From assembly GCA_030635045.1 (NCBI GenBank), contig DAOVZP010000093.1:1-6684 (forward strand): 6,684 nucleotides of DNA. Reading direction: 5' to 3'. Origin of the DNA: Bacteroidota bacterium (GTDB taxonomy: Bacteria > Bacteroidota > Bacteroidia > Bacteroidales > B18-G4). The position numbers were made by a program, and so were the translations under genes. The notes below the pieces were generated by a model that worked only from the letters and a program-made list of their open reading frames with translations, had not been told where the DNA came from and made no database searches. Below, piece by piece: positions 1 to 4,904 of the stretch (within the stretch, counting starts at the first letter, position 1; every line of letters starts with the position of its first letter).

Positions 1-1341
1 AAGCTGGCGATGGCTGCCATCATTTCTTATGTGGCTGCTAAGGGAGAGAAGCATAAGCTGAATGAGATCCTTCAAAGCTGCCTTTTACAGCTTGATGATA
101 CATCGGCCGAAGGCGGGAATGCCGGCCTTGAGGAGTTCTTCCGCACCCGCAAAATAGCCTTTAACGCAGACGCACTTCGTCAGATGGGCATATATGAGCG
201 TTTGGAAACCCTGATCCGCATATTCTCATTAAGTACCACTCCCGACCCCTATATCATTTTCTTCCTGGATGCGGTATATGAGTATTTGATGAATAAACGC
301 TTTATCCCTGAGGATTTTACGATATTCTGGAAAGAGAATAATCATCGCTATTCTATCGTGGTACCGGAAGGATTGGATGCCGTTAAGGTGATGACGATAC
401 ACAAGGCGAAAGGGCTAGAATTTCCCGTGGTGATCTATCCGTTTGCCAATGACAAGGTGGATGTCAGGAGAGAGCAAAAATGGGTGCATATTGATGATGA
501 AAGGATACCGGGCTTAAAGACAGCATTGCTTCCGGTACTCAAAAACCTTGAAAATACCAGGTATGCAGACATTTATACCAAAGAATGGGAAAAAACACAG
601 CTCGACCTCCTGAACATATTTTATGTAGCAACAACGAGGCCGACGGAAAGGTTGTTTATTATTTGCGATCTTCCTTCTGAGTCGGCCGGAGAGATAAAAG
701 ATATACCCGGGCTGATCAGGGCATTTTTGGAAGACCGGCAGCTCTGGGATGATCAAATGACAGAATATTCTCTTGGCGACCCGGAGCCGCTTCCGCCAAA
801 AACGAAAAAGCCGGCATCTGTGGCACATCCTGAATTATTTATCTCGGGCAACTGGCGGAAAAACATATTGCTGAGCGGGCATGCTGCCGAATACTGGGAC
901 CTGGATGACGACTCCCGGAACCTGGAATGGGGCAACCTGGTGCATCGTATACTTTCAGGGATAAATACAGTTTCCGATCTTGGCCCGGCCATTGTTGCCG
1001 AGGTGAACACCGGCAATATCCCCGCAGGTAAAGCGCAGGAACTAAAGATGCTTTTAGAGGGGATCCTAAGCCAGGAAGAGATAAAACCATTTTTTGATGG
1101 TAACTACCGATTGAAAAATGAAGCCGGCATTCTCGGGGCAGGAGGTGCCGAATACCGTCCCGACAGGCTTATGTTTAAAAATAATAAGGCCATTGTCCTG
1201 GATTACAAGACAGGAAAAAAAGATTCTAAGCATATCAGGCAATTGGAGCAATATGCAGCACTGTTGATGGAAATGGGATATACGGAGGTTGAGAAGTACC
1301 TGTTGTATATTGAGGAAGCGTTTATATTGGAAAAAATCTGA
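1..1341 (+). CDS. UvrD/RecB-family helicase with C-terminal PD-(D/E)XK nuclease (AddA-like), 5' partial
   Basis: This is the last 446 codons of a DNA-end-processing helicase-nuclease of the AddA/RecB type, a cytoplasmic enzyme that unwinds and resects double-strand breaks for recombination. The frame is open to base 1, so the ATG at 10 is internal; the Walker A half lies upstream. Counting from that Met, superfamily 1 motif V is at 125-138 (VKVMTIHKAKGLEF) and motif VI at 204-215 (FYVATTRPTERL), with R210 as the likely arginine finger. The RecB-type nuclease follows: GxxxH at 308-312, a candidate acidic residue at E371, D385 in YRPDRL, D398 and K400 in DYKTGK, then QLEQY at 411-415. These key residues are present, so the nuclease looks intact. 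The stop is TGA at 1339-1341, 32 bp before the next gene. Bacteroidota homologues are usually about 1000-1100 residues. I leave the symbol blank because an addB partner cannot be seen. Confidence 0.9.
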   Translation, partial: KLAMAAIISYVAAKGEKHKLNEILQSCLLQLDDTSAEGGNAGLEEFFRTRKIAFNADALRQMGIYERLETLIRIFSLSTTPDPYIIFFLDAVYEYLMNKRFIPEDFTIFWKENNHRYSIVVPEGLDAVKVMTIHKAKGLEFPVVIYPFANDKVDVRREQKWVHIDDERIPGLKTALLPVLKNLENTRYADIYTKEWEKTQLDLLNIFYVATTRPTERLFIICDLPSESAGEIKDIPGLIRAFLEDRQLWDDQMTEYSLGDPEPLPPKTKKPASVAHPELFISGNWRKNILLSGHAAEYWDLDDDSRNLEWGNLVHRILSGINTVSDLGPAIVAEVNTGNIPAGKAQELKMLLEGILSQEEIKPFFDGNYRLKNEAGILGAGGAEYRPDRLMFKNNKAIVLDYKTGKKDSKHIRQLEQYAALLMEMGYTEVEKYLLYIEEAFILEKI

Positions 1342-1373
1342 TTTTGTATGTTAACTAAAACTATATTGGAATT
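1342..1373 (+). promoter_or_regulatory. Short gap with only a weak promoter-like match
   Basis: These 32 bases separate the helicase-nuclease stop from the protease ATG. They contain TTTG at 1343-1346 and TATATTGG at 1362-1369. The latter differs from the Bacteroidota -7 box TAnnTTTG at one defined position. The spacing between the two (15 bp) is shorter than the usual 19-21 bp, so this is a poor promoter candidate. GGA at 1368-1370 is a weak possible ribosome-binding contact. I see no terminator hairpin, so read-through from the upstream gene is plausible. Confidence 0.2.
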
Positions 1374-4300
1374 ATGAAACAACTTACATTTTTGATATTG
1401 CTCATGACATTTGTTATGGGCTTGTTTGCACAGGAAGAAGCCAGGCTTCTGCGCTTTCCTGCCATTCACGGCGACCAGGTGGTCTTCTCTTATGCCGGCG
1501 ACCTGTACACCGTAGCCAAAGATGGCGGCATTGCCAGGAAACTGACCAATGATGCCGATGGCTTTGAGATGTTTGCCCGTTTTTCCCCTGATGGCAGCAA
1601 TATTGCTTTTACAGGACAATATGACGGAAATACAGAGGTGTATGTGATGCCGGCTACAGGTGGCGTGCCTTTCAGGGCAACATATACCGCTACCCTTGGC
1701 AGGGATGATATCTCAGACCGGATGGGGCCGAACAATATCGTTATGGCCTGGAAGGATAACAACAAGATCGTGTACCGCTCCAGGAAGCAGTCTTTCAATT
1801 CTTTTAAAGGACAGTTGTTCTTAGCCTTAAAAGAGGGTGGGCTGTCGGAAGAATTGCCTTTGCCGGCCGCTGGATTCTGTTCTTATTCACCTGACGGGAA
1901 GAAGCTTGCATATAACAGGGTGTTCCGCGAATTCCGTACCTGGAAGTATTATAAAGGGGGTATGGCTGATGATGTCTGGATCTATGATTTCGATGCCAGG
2001 ACTATTGAGAATATCACTGATAACGAATACCAGGATATCTTCCCGATGTGGCATGCTGATAAGATCTATTACCTGTCGGACCGTGATCGCACTATGAACC
2101 TTTTTGTGTATGATACGGAAAGCGGAGATACTGAAAAACTGACCGATTATACAGAATTTGATATAAAATTCCCTTCTCTTGGCGATGAAGCCATAATCTA
2201 TGAGAATGGTGGTTTTCTTTATACATATGACCTGAATACCGGTATCATCGACAAAGTGATCGTGGTCATTGCTGAAGATCTTGCATCAGGCCGGAATGAG
2301 TTAAAGGATGCAAGCAAGTCGATCATCTCTTATGCTGTTGCACCTGATGGCAAACGCGTTGTTTTCGGTGCCAGGGGAGATGTTTATACAGTGCCTGTGA
2401 AATCAGGGATCACCAGGAACCTTACCGGCTCATGCGGGGTAAATGACCGCAATGTTGAATGGTCGCCCGACGGGAAATATATATCCTACATCTCTGACGT
2501 TACGGGAGAGGATGAGATCTACCTCATAAATCAGGATGGCACAGGAGAGCCTGAACAGATCACTGATGATGGCGATACATATAAATATAACCCGATCTGG
2601 TCGCCCGACGGGAAAATGCTTTTATGGGCCGACAAGAAACTTCGGCTGCAGTATGTTGATGTGGAATCCGGCAAGGTCACTCAGGTTGAGCAGGCCGGCA
2701 GCTGGGAGATGCGGAACTATAACTGGTCGCCCGACAGCAGGTGGATCACCTATACCCTGCCTGAGAACCTTAAGGTATCAAAAATATATGTGTATAAGCT
2801 GGAGACAGGAGAAAAACAAGCCATTACTGATGATTGGTACGATTGCGGTGGTGCAACATTTAGTGATGATGGCAAGTACCTATTCTTCACTTCTAACCGC
2901 GACTTTAACCCGATATACAGCAATACGGAATGGAATCATGCATACCGTGATATGAGCAGCATCTATTTTGTGACATTGCAAAAGGACACTCCGAATCCTT
3001 TCGAGCCCGAAAACGATGAAGTGGAAATAAAATCTGATGATGAAGGTGAGGAGAAAGATGAAAAGAAGGATGAAAAGAAAGGAGAGGATGATAATGGCAA
3101 TGTTGAGATCGACTTTGACGGTATCATTGACAGGATCATCGACCTGCCCATTGGTGCCGGCAATTACTGGAACATATATCCCATTGGGGAGAAAGTATAT
3201 TACAGCTTCTTAAAATCAGGTGGTGATGGACGCGAAACCAAGATGTACGACCTGAAAAAGAAAAAGGAAACATCACTGGGTAATCTCGGATCCTTTGTCA
3301 TTACTGCCGATAAAAAGAAGGCCCTGGTTTCACAAAAGGGTAAATGGGCAGTGATCGACCTTCCTTCTTCCAAGCCTAAGATCGATAAGTTCATCGACCT
3401 GTCGGATGTGAAAATGTGGGTAGACCTGCGTGCTGAGTGGAACCAGATCTACAAAGAGGCATGGCGCCAGATGCGCGACTTTTTCTATGCACCGAATATG
3501 CATGGCAATGACTGGCAGGCAGTATATGAGAAATATGCAGTTCTTCTCCCTTATGTGAATAACAGGAACGACCTGAACTATATCATTGGTGAGATGATCG
3601 GAGAGATCAATATAGGACATTCCTACATCAGCGGTGGCGACAAGCCGGATCCTGAAAGGATAAAAACCGGCCTGCTCGGTGCTAAGCTAAGCCGTGACAA
3701 ATCAGGTTATTACCGGATCGATAAGATTCTCGACGGAGAGAATTGGGTAGCCGGTACACGTTCTCCGCTCACTGAAGTGGGGGTCGATGTGAATGAAGGT
3801 GACTATATCATCGCGGTGAATGGTGTTTCTACTGCCGATATGGTGGATATCTATGCTTCCCTGCTTGGCAAAGGTGGTAAGCAGGTGGAATTGACGGTCA
3901 ATGCTGAGCCCGGGGAAAACGGGGTCCGTACAGTGATCGTGAAGCCCATTACCGATGAATCAGGATTGTATTACTTTACCTGGGTGCGTGAAAATATCCG
4001 TAAAGTGAGTGAAGCCACCAACGGAGAGGTTGGTTATATCCACATCCCGGACATGAGCGCACAGGGACTTAATGAGTTTGTGAAGTATTTCTACCCGCAG
4101 CTGACCAAAAAAGGTCTGATCATCGATGACCGTGGCAATGGTGGCGGAAATGTTTCCCCTATGATCATTGAAAGGCTGCAGCGTGAGCTTGTGCTGATGT
4201 CGATGTCGAGGAATACAACACCCGGTACCAGGCCTGCACAGGTATTCGTTGGACCAAAGATCATGCTGATCGATAATTACTCAGCTTCCGACGGCGACCT

Positions 4301-4634
4301 TTTCCCATACCAGTTCAAGGCACTCGAGCTTGGTACCATCATTGGTGTCCGCACCTGGGGTGGGGTAGTAGGCATCCGGGGCCCGATACCGTTTGTTGAC
4401 GGAGGTACACTTTACCGTCCGGAGTTCGCCCCCTATGGCATCAATGGTGAAGGCTGGGTGATCGAAGGCATTGGCGTAGAACCACATATCCGGGTTGATA
4501 ACGACCCTGCAAAGGAATATGCCGGCGAGGATGAACAACTTAACAAGGCCATTGAGGTCATCCTGGAGCAAATGGAAACTTATGATTATAAGAACCAGCT
4601 GCCGATACCGCCGTATCCGGATAAAACCAAGTAA
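1374..4634 (+). CDS. Exported tricorn-like S41 protease (PD40 beta-propellers, PDZ, S41 core)
   Basis: A large serine protease related to archaeal tricorn, which trims peptides. Here a signal peptide (1-19, hydrophobic core LTFLILLMTFVMGLF, likely cut before Q20) predicts export, probably to the periplasm, with no T9SS tail. Residues about 24-540 form the propeller region with PD40/TolB-like SPDG-type motifs at 70, 171, 363, 409, 451 and 496. A charged Glu/Lys/Asp linker spans about 545-583. The C1 helical region starts near 685, a PDZ domain covers about 762-860, and the S41 core about 880-1040. By eye alignment with Thermoplasma tricorn, H749 (in NIGHS) matches H746, S972 (in ASDGD) matches nucleophile S965, and E1031 (in GWVIEG) matches E1023. 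The oxyanion-hole loop is near DDRGNGGG at 918-925. The Ser745 equivalent is Gly748. The length of 1086 is normal for the bacterial family. The ATG at 1374 is chosen because it gives the signal peptide directly. Its physiological substrate is unknown. Confidence 0.93.
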   Translation: MKQLTFLILLMTFVMGLFAQEEARLLRFPAIHGDQVVFSYAGDLYTVAKDGGIARKLTNDADGFEMFARFSPDGSNIAFTGQYDGNTEVYVMPATGGVPFRATYTATLGRDDISDRMGPNNIVMAWKDNNKIVYRSRKQSFNSFKGQLFLALKEGGLSEELPLPAAGFCSYSPDGKKLAYNRVFREFRTWKYYKGGMADDVWIYDFDARTIENITDNEYQDIFPMWHADKIYYLSDRDRTMNLFVYDTESGDTEKLTDYTEFDIKFPSLGDEAIIYENGGFLYTYDLNTGIIDKVIVVIAEDLASGRNELKDASKSIISYAVAPDGKRVVFGARGDVYTVPVKSGITRNLTGSCGVNDRNVEWSPDGKYISYISDVTGEDEIYLINQDGTGEPEQITDDGDTYKYNPIWSPDGKMLLWADKKLRLQYVDVESGKVTQVEQAGSWEMRNYNWSPDSRWITYTLPENLKVSKIYVYKLETGEKQAITDDWYDCGGATFSDDGKYLFFTSNRDFNPIYSNTEWNHAYRDMSSIYFVTLQKDTPNPFEPENDEVEIKSDDEGEEKDEKKDEKKGEDDNGNVEIDFDGIIDRIIDLPIGAGNYWNIYPIGEKVYYSFLKSGGDGRETKMYDLKKKKETSLGNLGSFVITADKKKALVSQKGKWAVIDLPSSKPKIDKFIDLSDVKMWVDLRAEWNQIYKEAWRQMRDFFYAPNMHGNDWQAVYEKYAVLLPYVNNRNDLNYIIGEMIGEINIGHSYISGGDKPDPERIKTGLLGAKLSRDKSGYYRIDKILDGENWVAGTRSPLTEVGVDVNEGDYIIAVNGVSTADMVDIYASLLGKGGKQVELTVNAEPGENGVRTVIVKPITDESGLYYFTWVRENIRKVSEATNGEVGYIHIPDMSAQGLNEFVKYFYPQLTKKGLIIDDRGNGGGNVSPMIIERLQRELVLMSMSRNTTPGTRPAQVFVGPKIMLIDNYSASDGDLFPYQFKALELGTIIGVRTWGGVVGIRGPIPFVDGGTLYRPEFAPYGINGEGWVIEGIGVEPHIRVDNDPAKEYAGEDEQLNKAIEVILEQMETYDYKNQLPIPPYPDKTK
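3006..3122 (+). repeat. Low-complexity acidic/lysine linker in the protease, with a 12-bp tandem repeat
   Basis: Residues 545-583 of the protease are dominated by Glu, Asp and Lys (for example EEKDEKKDEKKGEDD), joining the propeller region to the rest of the enzyme. At DNA level, GATGAAAAGAAG at 3057-3068 is followed directly by GATGAAAAGAAA at 3069-3080, giving two tandem DEKK units. From general knowledge, bacterial tricorn homologues often carry a charged insertion of variable length here. It is most likely a flexible linker. Confidence 0.7.
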
Positions 4635-4665
4635 GTTTTGAGTGTTGAGTGTTGGGTGTTGGGTT
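4633..4665 (+). repeat. Left inverted arm, 7-bp periodic (GAGTGTT-type)
   Basis: The arm starts AAGTTTT and continues as GAGTGTT, GAGTGTT, GGGTGTT and GGGTT, a degenerate heptamer repeat. It pairs with 4853-4885 with two mismatches, at arm positions 12 and 30. Its first two bases belong to the TAA stop of the protease gene. Confidence 0.85.
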
Positions 4666-4715
4666 GGTTGAACTGGTTGAACTGGTTGAATTGGTTGAAT
4701 TAGTTGAACTGGTTG
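4666..4715 (+). repeat. Tandem 9-mer array, consensus GGTTGAACT
   Basis: Five complete units lie head to tail at 4666, 4675, 4684, 4693 and 4702, followed by a partial GGTTG. Units 1 and 2 are identical, units 3 and 4 share a C-to-T change (GGTTGAATT), and unit 5 starts with A. The array follows the left heptamer arm without a gap. Confidence 0.9.
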
Positions 4716-4742
4716 TGCTTCTACAGTTGGTTTAATGAATAA

Positions 4743-4795
4743 ATGGCTACATGGTTACATGATAAATGGTTAAATGGTTAAATGGTTAAATGGTT
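4743..4795 (+). repeat. Tandem 8-mer array, consensus AAATGGTT
   Basis: Four perfect AAATGGTT units lie at 4764, 4772, 4780 and 4788. They are preceded by two diverged 8-mers, ATGGCTAC at 4743 and ATGGTTAC at 4751, and an irregular joint at 4759-4763. The GGTT core is shared with the neighbouring 9-mer arrays. Confidence 0.88.
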
Positions 4796-4809
4796 GAACT
4801 GGTTGAACT
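4792..4809 (+). repeat. Second copy of the 9-mer GGTTGAACT array
   Basis: Two exact GGTTGAACT units, at 4792-4800 and 4801-4809, repeat the motif of the array at 4666. The first overlaps the last AAATGGTT 8-mer by four bases, so the 8-mer array passes directly into the 9-mer array. Confidence 0.88.
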
Positions 4810-4820
4810 GGTAGTGAAAC

Positions 4821-4885
4821 AACTTTTAACTGGAAACTGAAAACTAATAACTAACTCAACACCCAACACTCAAAACTCAAAACTT
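4821..4885 (-). repeat. Degenerate heptamer array including the right inverted arm
   Basis: Five AACTNNN heptamers occupy 4821-4855: AACTTTT, AACTGGA, AACTGAA, AACTAAT and AACTAAC. After a 2-bp slip, four related heptamers fill 4858-4885: AACACCC, AACACTC, AAAACTC and AAAACTT. Read on the minus strand, the last part matches the left arm. Degenerate heptamers of this kind resemble in style the short tandemly repeated repetitive (STRR) sequences known from cyanobacteria, but I do not claim homology. Confidence 0.8.
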
Positions 4886-4889
4886 TCCC

Positions 4890-4897
4890 TATCTTTA
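4890..4897 (+). promoter_or_regulatory. Possible -7 promoter box for the beta-helix protein gene
   Basis: TATCTTTA matches the Bacteroidota -7 consensus TAnnTTTG except for the last base. It lies 7 bases before the ATG at 4905, which would give a very short leader or a leaderless transcript. No TTTG box is seen about 20 bp upstream, where the inverted-repeat arm sits. No Shine-Dalgarno sequence is visible before the ATG. Confidence 0.3.
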
Positions 4898-4904
4898 TGA
4901 TACC

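Larger units (their letters stand above)
4633..4885. repeat. Composite intergenic repeat element bounded by 33-bp inverted arms
   Basis: This 253-bp block fills nearly the whole gap between the protease and surface-protein genes. Its left arm (4633-4665) begins inside the protease stop codon, and its right arm (4853-4885) ends 19 bases before the next ATG. The left arm and the reverse complement of the right arm agree at 31 of 33 positions. Between them lie successive short tandem arrays: 9-mers (4666-4715), a less regular stretch (4716-4742), 8-mers (4743-4795), 9-mers again (4792-4809) and inverted heptamers (4821-4885). The top strand is G/T-rich on the left and A/C-rich on the right. No transposase or target-site duplication is visible and there is no coding frame. 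It could be a non-autonomous dispersed element, a long hairpin, or accumulated slippage repeats. Confidence 0.8.

Noticed and set aside
1203..1619. Minus-strand open frame of 138 codons across the helicase/protease junction
   Set aside because: It lies antisense to two well-supported genes, shows no recognisable domain, and its composition follows from the codons of the opposite strand.
2536..2955. Plus-strand open frame of 139 codons inside the protease gene
   Set aside because: It is an alternative frame within the propeller-coding region; the protease frame is continuous and clearly conserved there.
4281..4571. Minus-strand open frame of 96 codons opposite the protease active-site region
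   Set aside because: It is a shadow of the S41 catalytic core on the other strand, with no start context or domain of its own.
4666..4809. CRISPR-like array
   Set aside because: The units are only 8-9 bp and contiguous, with no unique spacers of constant length and no cas genes nearby.
4633..4885. Intrinsic terminator of the protease gene formed by the inverted arms
   Set aside because: The arms would be separated by a 187-base loop, are not G+C-rich, and no T-run follows the right arm. A folding effect is possible but it does not look like a standard terminator.
4898..4900. Alternative ATG just upstream of the beta-helix gene
   Set aside because: It is in a different reading frame from the signal peptide and beta-helix sequence, seven bases before the chosen start.
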